Shown: positions 44,656 to 59,573, numbered from the stretch's first letter. The stretch: 64,000 nt of DNA from Pogostemon cablin (GCA_023678885.1 CM042975.1:32954729-33018728); one strand, 5' to 3'. Numbers and translations: made by a program. The notes: a model not told the origin generated them from the letters alone.

Positions 44656-45230
44656 TACTCCCCGTCCCACACTTATGTTCACACTTTCTGTTTTCTTTCG
44701 TCCCACACTTATCTTCACCACTCAAAAAAGGAAACTTTACATTAACCAATAACTTCAAAAGTTATCTTAATTTAAAAAATACCACTCCCACCTAACAAAC
44801 ATAACATACTTTATACTAACTCTGTCCCAGGTATTTTTACCCGTTTGTACGGGCACGGAGATTAAGACGTTTTATTTTTTTAATATATAATGTAAGAGAA
44901 AGTAGGGATAAATTAATAATTTAAAAAGAAAAAGTGAATAAAGTTATTGGGAATGATGAATAAAGTGTAAAAAAGTAACTAAAGTTGTTGGGATTGTAAA
45001 AAGTAGGTAATAAAATATTATGTATTTTTGCCAAAAATAGAATGGGTAAAAATATGTGGGACACCCCAAAATGGAAAGTAGGTAAAAATACGTGGGACGG
45101 AGGGAGTAATTTATTTATTACTTAAAAATACCACAATACCCCTAAAAGTCAATAAAGTTGGTAAAAAACAACTTTTCTTAAACTCTGTATCTACTGTGTC
45201 GGTGAACTTAACTATGGGACGGAGGGAATA
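44656..45230. mobile_element. Stowaway-like MITE, outer element (unit 2)
   Basis: Counterpart of 21856-22432, with one C fewer in the left terminus (CTCCCCGTCCCA). Confidence 0.7.
44817..45108. mobile_element. Stowaway-like MITE, inner element (unit 2)
   Basis: Counterpart of 22018-22310, inserted at the same point of the outer MITE. Confidence 0.7.
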
Positions 45231-46368
45231 ATAGATAATTGTATTAGTAATGTGTACGTGGAACTTGTGTATTTAAAAATGAACTTGTACACCTTTTGTG
45301 TGAAAGCCCAAATGACAAAATATATACATTTGCTTGCTAGTAAACAGAGTAATATGTAGTATCGAGATAGAGAGAGTATAATGAAGATGTATTTGTAAGC
45401 AAAAAAACAGACAAATCAAAGAATATAGTACCACAGAGGTTACTCTCTCTCACTCGTTGCAGAGTTTAAGTCTTATGTCAATAATTTAAGATGTAATTAG
45501 ATGTAATGAATTATTGTTATCTTAATTTTAAATATAGTACAATATTTTGTCTTGTTATTTTGGATTATAAATTTGCATTTATAATCTTTTATATAATTTA
45601 TAGAACTCACCTATTTTAACCCGAGGTCATTAGAACTAGGTTCAATTTATAATAACCCTTTTAAATAAGTTTAACTCGAAACTATTTAATCAAAGTTCAT
45701 TAAAACTACTTATTTAATCAGAAGTTCATCATAACTAGCTATCCATTAAGATTGACTCATTTCACATTTCTGTTCAAAACCTACCTAGTGAGATTCAAAG
45801 CCCATTTAAAGGAAAAAACAGTTTGCATGACAAATATCATCCAAAGCCCATTTATTAAGAATGAAAGTTCACGTAGATGTAAAAACAATATAAGAAGCAA
45901 ATATAACATTTAAATTATTTGTTAAAATTCAAAGTTCATTTATGAACAAAAAGGTGAACATTAAAGTCTTAGAATGAGAAAACTTGCTCCAATAATTATT
46001 TTTAATGTAAAAGATTATGATGTTAAAAAATACAGTGAACACATAGAAGAGCGTCATTTCACATTTTAGGACTATATATTTAAGCAAATAATTATAATAC
46101 TTTAGTTAGAACAATTCATAAATGAAATATCAATTTAAGATAATGATAATAATAAATATTTATGAATGTAACTTAAGATATTTATATTAGCTAATTAATT
46201 TTTTATATAAAATCGTGTGTTTACATAAATTATTAATTTTTTATGGTCAAAATTAAAATAATTCTTTAAAAATAAATTTAAATTTATTATCTATTTTTTT
46301 AAGATCTGAATTTAATTAAAGAATACTATTAATTCATGCGTTTCTAAAAAATCACTCAATTTTTTTTT
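45231..46368. other. AT-rich intergenic DNA, nothing recognised (unit 2)
   Basis: Counterpart of 22433-23570; no gene or element seen. Confidence 0.5.
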
Positions 46369-46912
46369 TCAATAACGTAGTAATAGTGAAGTATGGATTG
46401 AAAACTTACTAAGAAGAAAGAGTGAAGCACAAATGGGAAATGGCCTTGTAGTCGTCTCTTGCTCCGGATCGGAGTAATCCAACTCCTCGTCTCCTATTTC
46501 CTCCTCTATCTCCAACTCCGGTCCATGGTCTCCTACTCCCACCTCCACTTCTACCTCATGATCCCCCACCTCCACCCATGTCTCCAAATCCCCTCTCTCA
46601 TAAGTGGGGACTCCATTCTTCCCTGCTCTCCCACCTCCTCCAAATCACCTCCCTCATACGGGTTGAGTTCGACTCATCATTCAAAGTCTCGTCATCCTCC
46701 ATCACATCCAAATGTGAAGGTGAGTCCGACTCATTGTCCTCTGATCCAGAATGGACTATAGGCGCATTTGACGAGTCGGATCCATCCCCCTCATTTGGCT
46801 GCGACTCTAATCCTCCCTCATCCGGCTCCACCTCTACGTCATGCATGCGCAATATAGGAAAGCTAACTAACTCATCAAAAAATTGCATACACTGGCGCAT
46901 CCAAGGGTCCAT
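46369..46912 (-). pseudogene. Unrecognised acidic protein fragment, frameshifted (unit 2)
   Basis: Counterpart of 23571-24114. Both frames are unchanged at the protein level, including the same frame break near 46590. Confidence 0.4.
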
Positions 46913-49900
46913 TCTAAAAAAAAAAAAAAAAAAAATTAATTTACAATAGTTTTTTTTTTTTTTTAATCTATCAAGCTCATTTTTAGTTAAAAAATTATTA
47001 GTACTTTTAAGAATGATAAATAATAATTAAAACATGTAAACACACCTAGAATTAACAATAATTGAAGCACATAGACATACTCAAAGTATATTTCATTATT
47101 AATCATGTTTCTCCCAACTAGTTAAAAAGAAGAAGAGAATAATACAAACCAACCTTAATATGCAGCCGATTAAATGCACTTACATATATTTCTTAATTTC
47201 TTCAATATATCAAATTAATTCTTGGGGTTTTTGAGCAGACTCCTCTCTCTCATTTGAAATTTCTCTACTCTCAAACTTATAGTCTCTCACTTGTACTCCG
47301 GTGGACTCTCTTTTCTCTCACACTAGTACTATCTCTTCTCACCCTCTCACACTCAAGTTTAATTCATCATCATAAAAATGTGATTTAATTTATGCTTTCT
47401 ATTATTCCATATTTCCAAAACAATAGAATTATATATTATAATAAGAATTTGTTCAAATAATTGATATTGAGTGATTTTTACTTTTAAAGTAAAGTAATAA
47501 ATAATGCATGTGAGATATAAAGTACATTTTTTAGTTAAGGTAATTTTCAAATTTCTACACATTTCCAAAAGTTCTATACAATTTTTATTTTTAAAATTTA
47601 ATCACAATGAAAAAAAAAGTTGCATAAAATTTTTAATTGTTATTGGTAAGGTTTTTACCATTATTATCTATTAGTGTGTTGTTAATGTATGAGTTAAAGT
47701 ATCACCTATATATAATTATAATTTGAAAAGATTGACGAATTCATACATTAAGTTAGGACTCTTAATATTTGAAATTTTGAAGCCTTTCAAATCACTCCTG
47801 GAAATTAATGTCACTCCATTCTGCTTGCTCTTATCTAAACAAACTCCTTCACTTTTAATTCACTCACATTAATTTGGGAGAGTATGATCAGGTTGATAAA
47901 ATTGTTGGTGAATATATTTAATATAGGTGGAAGTTATTTATTAAAATCAATTCTTGAAATTTTTATTATTTTTTATGAGTAATTTTTTAAAAAAATTGAA
48001 AATCAAAATTTTTAACTAAAATTAGATTTTTTGCCCAGTACGATTTTCTTACGAAGAAAATCATCAAAAATCTTCCTTAAAAAAAACTAAAAATTCAACA
48101 ATTTCATTATAATCATATCACACAAAGTGCAGGAGAATAAAATCAATGATCAAATCCAAACTGAACAATCAAATAATGGTTTTATCAAAGTGGTTGCAAG
48201 TGGCTTTATATCAATAAGTCATTTAAATCAATAAAAGAACTTTAATATTTTATTGATATTTAAATAATCTCTATAAATCATGAAACAAAGTGTTTAACGT
48301 CCATCCTCAATTCAGAAATGTATGCTTTGTCAATAAATTATCAAATTCGAGACAACGCTTTTTAGTGTATTCAGTGTACTTCAATTCAACAATGCTACCA
48401 AATTGAAACCTCAATTACAGGATTGGCGGCTCCAGGAAGCTCCGGTGGGCCGGCTTCGAGAGTAACAGTAATCGAATCGAATACACACCAAACTGAACTC
48501 CAAACAAAAGAGAGAAAAGGGTTGCTTAAGAAGGGTTTGTGGGCATTTATGATTGAGGGTTTTTAGGAATGTGGTGAAATGGTGGATAATTTTGAGAGTT
48601 GGTAGGAAGGATGAATTCTAGTAATGAAAGGTTTGTCATGTGATGAACTAAACTTCAAAAGAAGGAGAGAAAGGTTTGCATGTTAGTTTTAGTATTCCAA
48701 CCTCTCAACTCTACCATTTTTCAGTAATGTGCTTTTGGCATGTGCATGTCTATTTCTGTGGTGATTCATAATTTTATTCTGAAAATTCAGTTTTACTATT
48801 ACAGTCTTGAGTGCATGTTAATTAATTAATGAATAAGAAACAGGTTAATAATTAGAAATCAATAAGAAAATTGGGGACTGATATTTTTATTTCTAAATTA
48901 GCCAAGAAAGTGAAGGGTCCGAATTTGTACAAGCAAGCTAATTAGTTACCCATTGTAGGAAGGAAAAGAGTGTTAGCAGCTTTTGATGATGATAATTTGA
49001 TCTCAATCATGTTACGGATTTGGAGAGATATGGAACATATGGATAATACAAATTGATCTCACATGTTTCACAAAAATTGATATAAATGTAAAAATTAATC
49101 TCTCACTCTATATATATATATATATATGAAATTACTATGTTAAATTAATTATAAAAAAATGTCAAATTTTAATATTCTTCTTATTTCAATCAATTCTTTT
49201 AAATAAAAAAATAATACTCTTATATTAATTAATTAAAATATATATGGAGTAAAATGTTATTGTTGAACAACTTTTGAACCCGGACACAGAAAACATCAAT
49301 GGAGAATGACATAGTCGAATGAATATTTGCTGTATTACTTATATTTAATCTAATTAGCAAATAATGTATCATGTATTTATTATATTAAATTAAAATATAT
49401 ATTGTATTTATATACAAACATTTCTTTATTTTAGCAATGAAATTAAAATATTGGCTATGCACACAGTTTAGATGTGCAGTAAAAGCATCTCTTACATCAA
49501 TATTCTCTTTGTAATTAGAAATTATCAACCTTTCGACTGTCATTTCTATTTACTGCATAAAGTAATTTATTTTAAATTTAATATTAATATGTAAATTTTA
49601 TAAATTTCTATTGCCTTAATATATATTATTATAAAATTTTATAGTTGAACTTTTTTTTTTCTCAATGCATCAAAGATTTATTTATTTTTTCTTCCAATAA
49701 TATCTAATGTATTTGTAGGAAACTAAGTAACATTAACAAATTAACTAATCTTATTAGATGAAATTATTCACATAGACTGTAATTTTATATTGTACTTAAA
49801 AACGGAAAAAAAAAAAAGTAAAAACCAAATACATTATAAAAGAAATATTTTTATCTTCATGAGCGGAATAGACCATATATTACGAGATTTTATAATAAAT

Positions 49901-51111
49901 CGATAACAATAGTTATCATGAATTAAAGTTGTAATTAATAATAATTGATTAACAAGTTAAAAACAAGAAGAAGAAGTGAATAATACAAACCAACCTTAAT
50001 ATGGCAGCCAATACAATGCCCATAGTTAGTTTGCTTTGATCAACTCTCCAATTAATTATATTATCCTGATTACACATGAATTAATATTGCAATCAATAAT
50101 AATTAATAAAATAAAAAATAAAAATAATAAGAAGGGGAGAAAAATACAAACCAACTTTAATATTAGTAGATAAAGCGCCTTAAATTAAGTCTTGTTAGAC
50201 TTGTTAATTAGTTTGCTTTGATATCAATTATGTTTCCCTACACATGAATTAAAGTTATAATCAATAATTACGAAGAACACACAATCATATTCATCAATTT
50301 ACTAACTAGAACCAACACACAAAACACCACCCACTAAAAAAAAAGAGAGAGAAGATGGAGAAGTAAATAGAGAAAAAGAGAAAGTAAGGGTTGAAGTGCA
50401 CTCACGTATATCTCTTTAACTTCTTCAATATATCACATTTTTGAGGTTTGTGGGAAGACTCCTCTTCTCTCTCACTTAAATGTGATTCATCATCATCAAA
50501 AATGTGATATTATTCTTTCTAGCTATTATTCTATATTAACATTGTATTCCCTATAATAAATATCTGTTCATATCATTAATGTTGCAAGAGTGATTTCACT
50601 ATTAAAGGAAAGATAATGTATAATGCATGTGAAATACAAAGTACATTTTCTAATTAAGGTCATTTTCAAATTTCTACCCATTCCAAAAATTCTACACAGT
50701 TGTTATTTTTAAATTTAATATACACAATGAGAAAAAAAAATGTTAGAATTTGACCAACTTTTATTATTGCTAAAGTTACCATACTCTTACAATGTTTATT
50801 AGAATAAATATATACTAAAGAGACATACTATTTTCAATTTTTTTTAAAAAAAAAATTGAAATGGAAGGTAAAGTATTAAAATAGCACATTAATAAGTAAT
50901 TATAAATTTAATTTATTCAAACCATTTTATTTTAATGATTTATGGAGATTATCTAAATATTGTGTAATTAATTAATGTGTGTCTAAGTTAGATTCAATTT
51001 GTAGGTAAACCCTCGTTAATAGATAAATAACTAATTAAAGTGTTACCATGTTAGATCTCTCTTTGCTAGTTAGCTATTAATTTTTTAATATGTTCATAAA
51101 ACATTTTATTT
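46913..51111. other. AT-rich intergenic DNA with diverged repeats (unit 2)
   Basis: Counterpart of 24115-28314; only run-length and single-base differences (for example an extra A near 47360, a longer TA run near 49115 and a shorter A run near 49806). Confidence 0.55.
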
Positions 51112-51352
51112 CATTTTATAGGGCTCTAGGGCTATACGGACTCGAATCGTAGACCTTCTCGGTAAAACATATCAAACTTATTATTATCAAAATGATCTGA
51201 ACTGTTTCAAAGATCCAACATGCATTTTTTTTGCATTGGGCTCTTTCATTAACTGATAGAAATATCAGCCAATCCGCCATATTTGTTCTTGACAGAAAAA
51301 TAAGATAAGGAGATGGCTCCATGTGCTCTGATTCATTATTTGGGATTCTGAT
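51112..51352 (-). other. trnV-UAC: Plastid DNA insertion (NUPT): trnV-UAC fragment (unit 2)
   Basis: Same plastid fragment, junctions and T-arm change as 28315-28555, so it arrived before the array duplicated. The 3' exon is at 51127-51161 on the minus strand. Confidence 0.85.
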
Positions 51353-51723
51353 CCATTGATGTGATTTTAATTATGTATGTGAAATTAAGTTAAACTTTGA
51401 ATGGAGTGAACGTGATAATAAATTAATCATTGTGTGCATCACAAAACGACTTAATTAATTCAGTATTACTATTTTAGTCTTACTACTCATGCCTTAATCA
51501 TTTATTCTAAGTAGCAACTTAACCTAGATTTCAAAATGATAATGAACAATATTGAAGAGGGTGATTTTTAGATGAATGTAGTTGATTGAATAGCGTAAGT
51601 GGATTAATCAATAAATTAATTATTAGAATGATTAAAGAATTAGCTAGAATTCTCATTATTCATACAAAGTACAAGAGTTTATTGTAATTTTTTTTTTAAT
51701 CAATTAATTGAAAATTAATTAAG

Positions 51724-52037
51724 TGATTACTACGGATATATACGCAAAAATACGATAATAATTTATAACTCATCAATATTTCCTTCCTTAACCTTTTTAT
51801 CATCGTTTCATTTAAAATCACTAAAAACTCTATCGATTCTAATTTGTGGGCACGTGTCAGTGCTTAATTATATGTATGAAGTTGAAAGTTAAAATTCACA
51901 TGGAGTGAACAGATAATAAAATACTTATTATGAATTACAATTATTTATGTGGATAATATGGACGCATCATTAATAATCAGTAATCCTTAACAAAGTCTCT
52001 TTGTAAAATACTCAATGACACGGGTTGTAAAATAGGT
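51724..52037. repeat. Direct-repeat block d, first copy (unit 3)
   Basis: Matches 19-333 without the extra T of unit 2. Confidence 0.85.
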
Positions 52038-52346
52038 CATTTATGATAGATTAAAATATTATTATATTTGTTCTAATATATCAGATATATCATATATATT
52101 ATTAAAATATTATTATATTTGTTCTAATAATTAAAATATTATTTTTGCTTTGTGTATGGAGGTGTTGCTATGTTTGGTCACAGATAATATTCTTGAGTAT
52201 AGTGTGTAATTCTTCATCATAAAGAAATACACAATAAACACAATTAGAGTTGGCGTGCAGTTTCGTTAAGTAATCAAAATCATACAATAACAAAATTAAA
52301 GACATTATTGGTACAAACTAGTATTTTTTTTAATTTATTTTTCACT

Positions 52347-52841
52347 TTACAACATAATAAAGAAATAAAAAATAAAAAATAAGTAACAGATTAGGGGGTA
52401 TACTAATACTGTAGCTCCCTTCACACCTGAATTACTACTCCAAGTCATGCGTTTTTGAAACTTGTAATCCGCATATCCAAAATAGGCCCCATCATGCCTT
52501 AGTTGCCAATAACACTGACCTTTTTCTCGACAACTTTCATTGATTGTGAAATCAATAAAACAACCTGATATATATTTAGAACCCCATGTTGTATTACAGC
52601 AAAGGTATGCAAACGAAAATAAACCACTCTTATACGTCCAATTAAATTCCTGCAATGTACTGAGTGTAAATTGACCGACGGACTTCGGGTAGCACTTAGT
52701 GGCGGTGATGGAAGAGTTTGGCGGGAGATTGTTGGAGATGTGAACGGTTACTTTTTTTCTAGCGAAGAATGAGCCGTCGGATTCCGGTAGAGTGATCAAA
52801 ATAACGAGGAGCAGCACCAACAACTTGAACGCCGACATCAT
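52347..52841 (-). CDS. S-protein homologue SPH-A (unit 3)
   Basis: 164 residues, identical in protein to the copies at 643 and 29551; at the silent site and in the promoter bases where unit 2 differs it agrees with unit 1. Signal peptide, cysteines, sequons and tail are as described for unit 1. Confidence 0.9.
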   Translation of the reverse strand: MMSAFKLLVLLLVILITLPESDGSFFARKKVTVHISNNLPPNSSITATKCYPKSVGQFTLSTLQEFNWTYKSGLFSFAYLCCNTTWGSKYISGCFIDFTINESCREKGQCYWQLRHDGAYFGYADYKFQKRMTWSSNSGVKGATVLVYPLICYLFFIFYFFIML

Positions 52842-53381
52842 CTTACAAAAATTGTAAGAAATCTGCTGTTAATTAAGGACCAAGGAATTGGATTTTTTTG
52901 CCAAAGAAAAGAGAATGGAAGAAGAAGAGTAGCGAGAATGAAAGATGAGTACTCCAATCGGCTTTTGGATGTGGATATTGTCTTGTGTATGGAATACAAC
53001 CCTATAAATAGACTCTACAAACACTCTCGCAGATTGTTATCACAAACATTACCATATTTACGAACATTACCATATTTAACATATTTACCATATTTATCAA
53101 TTCACCCTTATTATTTAAGTGGGGATTAATTTAATATTAATTCTTACTTTAATTAATTAAATTTCCTAAAATACGGGCTAGCTGTATTTTGTTGATAGCT
53201 TCAGTGTTCAATTAATTTTCCTAAAATACAGACTAGCTGTATATTTTTGTTGATAGTTTCAGTGTTCCTAATTCAATTAAAAGTATATATGACTAATGGA
53301 TATATTATGAAAATAAATTCTAAAATTAAGAAGTCTATAAATATACTAACAGAGTTGTTTTAGAATAATTAGAAAGCAAAT
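52842..53381. promoter_or_regulatory. Shared intergenic region of divergent SPH-A pair (unit 3)
   Basis: Matches 1138-1677; plus-strand TATA box at 53013-53020. Confidence 0.55.
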
Positions 53382-53681
53382 ATGCAGCGTCTGAATTTAT
53401 CAACCAAGTTGTTTGCACTCCTACCCGAGTCCAACTGTTTAGATGTTACCGTTTATATTGTTAACCGCCAAATTCTTTGATTACGGGTAATTGCATTGGA
53501 GACCTTTGGCATTTTCCCTTGGACGTATAAATCTTCTAAATGTCCTTTCATAGGTCCTAATTATTTTTTCTGTAATGTGTTTTGGGGTTCAAAAATTATA
53601 TCTGCTAATTTTATTAGTGATGTTGAGGAATCTCCTTGCAGTCGTAGTACTATTTATAAAAGATATAGTTGGGATGGATAG
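53382..53681 (+). pseudogene. Divergent SPH pseudogene (unit 3)
   Basis: Same as 1678-1977, including the in-frame TGA (53478-53480) and the terminal TAG. Confidence 0.75.
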
Positions 53682-53793
53682 GGATAAATTTATAACATCG
53701 TATTTTTATTGTAATAGTGTTTTAGATGTTACTCCTTTTTGAATAAATCTTCTTTATATTTTATCTTTTGAAATAAATCTTTTTTAGCAACTC

Positions 53794-54373
53794 TTAGACT
53801 ATCCCCATCAACAACCCACTACAACTCAACCTTTCAATAAAATATTCATTTCTCTCACATCCATCACACCTCAACCCAACCTTAAAATTTTAATACTCCA
53901 TCAACAACCCAATTCAACCCAATCTTTTAATAAAATATTTATTTCTCTCTCATATATATATATATATACATTATACTATATTATAATTATTATAAAATTA
54001 CATATTATTATTTTGAGGTATTTAAATTATATTACAATTAAAATAATTTTGTATATAAAAAAATATTTTGATTCATATATAATAAAAAAACTGTTTCGAA
54101 ATTAAAAAAAAAGACATAAAAAAAACTGTTTGATTATATATATTAAATTAAATAAAATAAAAGTATAACTTATCAAGTATTTAAATTACATATATTAAAT
54201 TTAATTAAAAGGGCAGTTAATTAGAGAAGAAGTCAGGTTGTCATACAGGTCGGGGGCTGGCCCTCCCCACAACCGGTTATTCTTCATATTTACTTTCCTA
54301 ATTTTTTTTAATAACTTTATTTTGTCTTATTATAGCGACCACACCCAACCGGTTGCTGATGGGTATGGTCTTA
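53794..54373. mobile_element. Tourist/Harbinger-like MITE (unit 3)
   Basis: Counterpart of 2090-2669, with TTA at 53794-53796 and 54371-54373. Confidence 0.75.
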
Positions 54374-55816
54374 TGTGCTTCAACGTTCTCTATTTGTTCG
54401 CTACATAATTTTGTTTCAAATTAAATTAATACTATCTCTCTTACGTAATCGAAATAGTTAATATTATGAGAATTTAAATATAGTAATGGCATGGACGTAT
54501 AAAACTATTTTGCTGAGATGAATAAAAACTCCCAATTGATATTCAAAGTGATAGTAGTGCACTTATTCCAAATAATGAAAAGGGTTCTGAACCATTCGTA
54601 CAAATAAAAAGAAAAATTACAATATTTTTAATAAAAATAATAGTAATTATTTGAGAATTTGATTTTTTTTAAAAAGAAGTTATTTAAGTAAATATATATG
54701 CAGACCGCAGACGTGAGTAATATCATTATTGTTCTACGATTGCGCCCACTAGAGGGCAGCGATATTCCACCTGAATCTCTACTAAAGACATACTCATTTT
54801 TAAATGACAAAAACTCATGTGCCTCCGGGACACTCCATATTCTATTTAACTCTATGTATTGTTACATATTTTATTTAACTATATGTATTATTAGGGATTT
54901 AAATTGCAAAGGGCCACAAAAGTCTTACTCTTTTTATATTTAAATTTATGTAAAAGTACAAAAATAACCTTAAACTTAATCCATCTAAAATCCAATCTAA
55001 CATTAAAAATTATTTTTTACTTTACACACCCATATCTCTTAAACTTCTGTTTTTATAACATTGAAAAGTATTACTTCTACTTTTTAAATTCATTGTTAAT
55101 GGAGACTTACTGATGTTGTAAATTAATTATGAAGGTCAATTGTTCACTTCCTTGTTCGTTAATGTATTGAAAGTGAATCTCACTAAATCCGAATTTTCAT
55201 AATGATGAAATATGAATTGCACTTATTTATTTGTGTTGAAGCAGCAAACGTAGAAATCATGATTGAGATTTAAATTAAAGTAAAAATTTCACACCAAATC
55301 TTCCATTGTAAAAATTGAAACAATAAATTTCTTTCGTTTACTTCTTGTGGAAATCACAGAAAATCAATCTTATTTGCAGCCAATTTCGACTCTGTTAATC
55401 CATAAAATATTATTATTTTTTCTTGGTTATTCTGGAATAAAAGAAAATCAAAGTGCGACAAAGGATGAAACATATGAAACAAGTGTATGAATAAGTTGGA
55501 TGTTTTCTTTTTCTTCGCTGCAACTTTGAAATACTCTTCCAACATTATGCAAGAATTGATTGATTTTGTGTTCTAAATATCTTTGTGGTGAGCATTGATA
55601 TTAAAACTAATAAACAATGATTCTTTCTTGCAAATGCAAGAATATGCTAGCTCTAATACGTTTAACTATCCTATGATGCTTGATTCTTATACAGAAATGC
55701 GACATCTGAAGGAATAACATTTTTGTATTGCCTTAATGTCATTTCTTATAAATATTGGGGAATCAAAACATATTGGCGTCTGTGGATTGCATTTATATTG
55801 GGGAAATAATGAGTAC
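54374..55816. other. AT-rich flank of SPH-A block, no gene seen (unit 3)
   Basis: Counterpart of 2670-4113; one A fewer in an A-run near 54606. Confidence 0.6.
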
Positions 55817-55873
55817 TGACTCTAACTACCAAACTGCTAAATAACTGTCCGATGGAACAGGATAGCCACAGTG
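55817..55873 (-). pseudogene. Scar of NPF transporter 3' end (unit 3)
   Basis: Counterpart of 4114-4170. Confidence 0.75.
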
Positions 55874-55973
55874 ATTTTTAAATGAATGTAGTTTGATTGA
55901 ATAGAATAAATTAATTATTAGAATGATTAAAGAATTAGCTAGAATTCTCATTATTCATACAAAGTACAAGAGT

Positions 55974-56294
55974 TGATTACTACGGATCATATATACACGA
56001 AAATACCATAATAATTTATAACTCATCAATATTTCCTTCCTTAACCTTTTTATCATCGATTCATTTAAAATAACTAAAAACTCTATCGATTCTAATTTGT
56101 GGGCACGTGTCGGTGCTTAATTATATGTATGAAGTTGAAAGTTAAAATTCACATGGAGTGAACAGATAATAAAATACTTATTATGAATTACAATTATTTA
56201 TGTGGATAATATGGACGCATCATTAATAATCAGTAATCCTTAACAAAGTCTCTTTGTAAAATACTCAATGACACGGGTTGTAAAATAGGTAATT
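55974..56294. repeat. Direct-repeat block d, second copy (unit 3)
   Basis: Counterpart of 4271-4591. Confidence 0.85.
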
Positions 56295-59200
56295 GTATAA
56301 ATAAAATATACTGTATTTTATAGTTAAAGTATATATACATTCTTAGTCTGATTAAAATATTATTATATATATATATAAAGTGTTCTTATTAGTAGTTAAA
56401 GTATATTTTTTTAAAGTATAAAAGAATTAAAATATATTTTAAAGTGTTATAGTATAATTTACCACAAATATTTAACAATCAATAAAGATAAATTATTTAT
56501 ATAATACTCCACTTTAATAATTAATCAACACGTCTCATAATTCGTCTCACATGTATATACTCATCTCACAAGAGAATATTCTCTCTCATTTAGTACGTAA
56601 ACATTTTCTTTTTATATAATACTATTAATTTTTTTTAAAAAAAACATCCAAGATTAAAGAAAATACTACACTCTTTTTTCTCACTCTCTCTTCTCACACT
56701 TCAAATTGTTTCATCATCATGAAATCATACATGATTTTATGCTTAGAAAATAATTGTCCTAGTATTATTCCATGTCAACATCATAATTTATTAAAAAAAA
56801 CAATAATAATAAAATATGTATTATAATTATTTATTCATGAATTATGCATGTTGATATCTTTATGACGAGTTGTTTTCACTTTTAATGAATAATGTGAGGT
56901 ATAAAGTACATTTCTAATTATGGGCACAATATCTCAAAAGTTCTAGATAAATTTCATTTTTGAATTTAATCAAAATGAAAATATAAAAAGAGAAAAATGT
57001 TGCAGAAAACATTTGACTTCTTTTATTGTTAAAGTTTTATCTTTAATAATATAGACCTTACCACTGTTTTTTTAAATTTTTCCTTTTTTAATAATAATAA
57101 TAATAATAATAAATAATAATAATATATAAAAGACACTATTTTCATTTTTTTTTTAAAAAAAAGGTAAAGTACGTATTTACACAACACAATAATAGATAAT
57201 TGTAAAATTAACCTTATTTAAAACTATTTTATTTTAATGATTTATAGAGATTATTTAAATATGTGTATATGATGTGTACCTAGTTTTTTTTTTTAAGCAA
57301 TGATGTGTACCTAGTTAGATGCAAATATATGTGACATAACTTTTTTTTTCTCTTCATGCAAATATATGTAACATAACCTTTTTTTTTCCATATTATTTCA
57401 ACGTAAGTGTTATTATTGTTGTGATTCAACCAAACAAACAAGATATAACTAATCTATAAATAGATCACATGAACAAAAGAAAAAAGGAATTATGAAGTTT
57501 GAAAGAATGATGATAACACTGTTTTATAGTAATTCGGAAAAGAATTTCTACATCCACTTTGAGCATGAGAATTAATCCATAACAGCTTTAGCTTGCATCC
57601 GTTAGACAGTTGATATCTCCCATATGAATGTTGATAGTTTTGCAGGAAAAAAATGCGTTATCAACGTATAATTCATGAATAAATATTCATTATAATATAT
57701 ATTTTATTATTGTTTTAAAAATAAATTATGATCTTGACATAGATTTATAGAATAATTATTGTTTAGCATAAAATCAGATATGAGTGTATTTTTGACAATT
57801 TAACATAGTAATTTCATATATAGATTAATTTTGACATTTATATGAAAATGAATTTTTGTGAAACATGTTATGTATGACGAGTTTGTTTGTGTTAAAAGAG
57901 ATATCATGGTTGCTGAACTACTATTATAAAAGATAAAGTGTCTTTCCAAGTCTAAGTGTGAAATCATCTTTGAAACAATTGGACACCATGGACCATATAT
58001 AATATATTAATTACTAATTATACTCTTTAACTAAATATTTGTGATAATGAAACCATCAATATAGTTTTCTGCACACAAACATAAATACATTTATTTACTT
58101 ATTTAGTTATACCAAGTTAAAAGTCAAGAAAATTTTAGTAGCAGACTTCTAAAAGTTTTCCAATCAAACTATTTTATATTTTAAACGTTAATTGTTGCCT
58201 CTATAGTCAAGAAAATATAGTTGGAACTTCGTAGTTGAGTTTGATAAAAAGGTGAAATAAAGTTGAATGATTTTGATTTTGATTTTAATTAATTACTACT
58301 ATAGTTGGCATATACCTAATTAAAAGCTCTCTCTTTGCAGCTAGTCAGCTTATAATATTTTGATATGTTCTTAAAACATGGTCGATTGCTGTGATGTTTG
58401 TTATGTATGTGAAATTAAAGTTAAACTTTTAATGTTGTGAATAATTAATCATAAAAATTAGTGTGTCTCACATAATTAAGGATGTAATTAATTAATCCAG
58501 TATTATTATTTGAGGGATAATTTTGAGTGTACCCTAGAATTTATTCATATACTAAATTTAAGGTATAATTATAATTATACATTTTATTTTTAATATTATT
58601 AAATTTAAATTTAAAGATTAAAATTAATAACCTTTAATGTGACAGTTCAAAATTAATAGGTGTATCAAAGTGCATCGCATGCAGCTGGGTTCTTATTTTA
58701 GTATTATTAGTCATCCCATATCACAATTATTCATAGGAGCTGAGTTTAATGAGGGTAATTGTAATATGAATATAGTTGATTGTAGAGTGTGGAGTGATAA
58801 ATAAATTAATAAGAATAATTAAAAAATTAGGATTCTCATTATTCATACCAAACATAAAAGTTTATTTTATTCTCTATTTTTATCGTTAATAATTAATTCA
58901 AAATTAAGAAAGTGTAACAATAAGCTCTATAGTTGTGAAAGTGTAACAACATTTATACATATCATTAATTAATTAGTGCTTTAATTAATTTGTTTATATA
59001 GACACTAGACAGGAACCCTTGCCCACCGGCCACCGACCATGTTTACACTACAACGTGGATAATATGGACACATAATCATCAATTTCCTCATTTAGTATGC
59101 TAGACTTTTTTCCTTTTTATTAAATCTGTCATCATTTTTAAAAATAAAAAAGGTAAGTCGAGTAAGTAGGAAAACATTATACTCCACAATATAAACAATA

Positions 59201-59565
59201 TTAATTTACATAAAGTATTTCGAACAAATATCAGTTTCTCTTAAAATGGAGATGTAACAAATATTTTCTTTTATTTATAAAATCAATGTTGACTTCGAAA
59301 TGTCTTATCAAATAATCTCTAGTTTGATGGAGTATATATAATAATAATAATAATAATATGACACATGCTCAATCATGCATATTTTTTAACGTAAATAAAT
59401 TTCAGTTATACAATTAATCAATAAAGTACGAATTTGTTTTAGTTTTATTCATATTAGATATATATTTTTCCTTTCAAAGTTAGTGATGAATTTTTATCAG
59501 TCTAACATGTTATTAATCTAATAATTCGTAGTAGGAGGTCGGGAAAATCAAAGTATGGCTCTCTC
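56295..59565. other. AT-rich intergenic DNA with large inverted repeat (unit 3)
   Basis: Counterpart of 4592-7862. Inverted-repeat arms lie at about 56733-56868 and 57643-57788. The two-base change GTTTGTT versus GTTCATT lies at about 58398. Confidence 0.6.
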
Positions 59566-59573
59566 TATATATA
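59566..59573 (+). promoter_or_regulatory. TATA box of the UGT gene (unit 3)
   Basis: TATATATA, as at 7863-7870. Confidence 0.6.

Larger units (their letters stand above)
28909..51704. repeat. Tandem unit 2 (22.8 kb, internally deleted)
   Basis: Second unit. It follows unit 1 at an offset of 28,908 up to 30625, then at about 22,798 from 31128 onward. The 6,110-bp change of offset marks one replacement: 6,612 bp of unit 1 are absent and 502 bp of different DNA stand there. Most private substitutions of the array lie in this unit (for example three in SPH-B), while units 1 and 3 agree with each other. Confidence 0.95.
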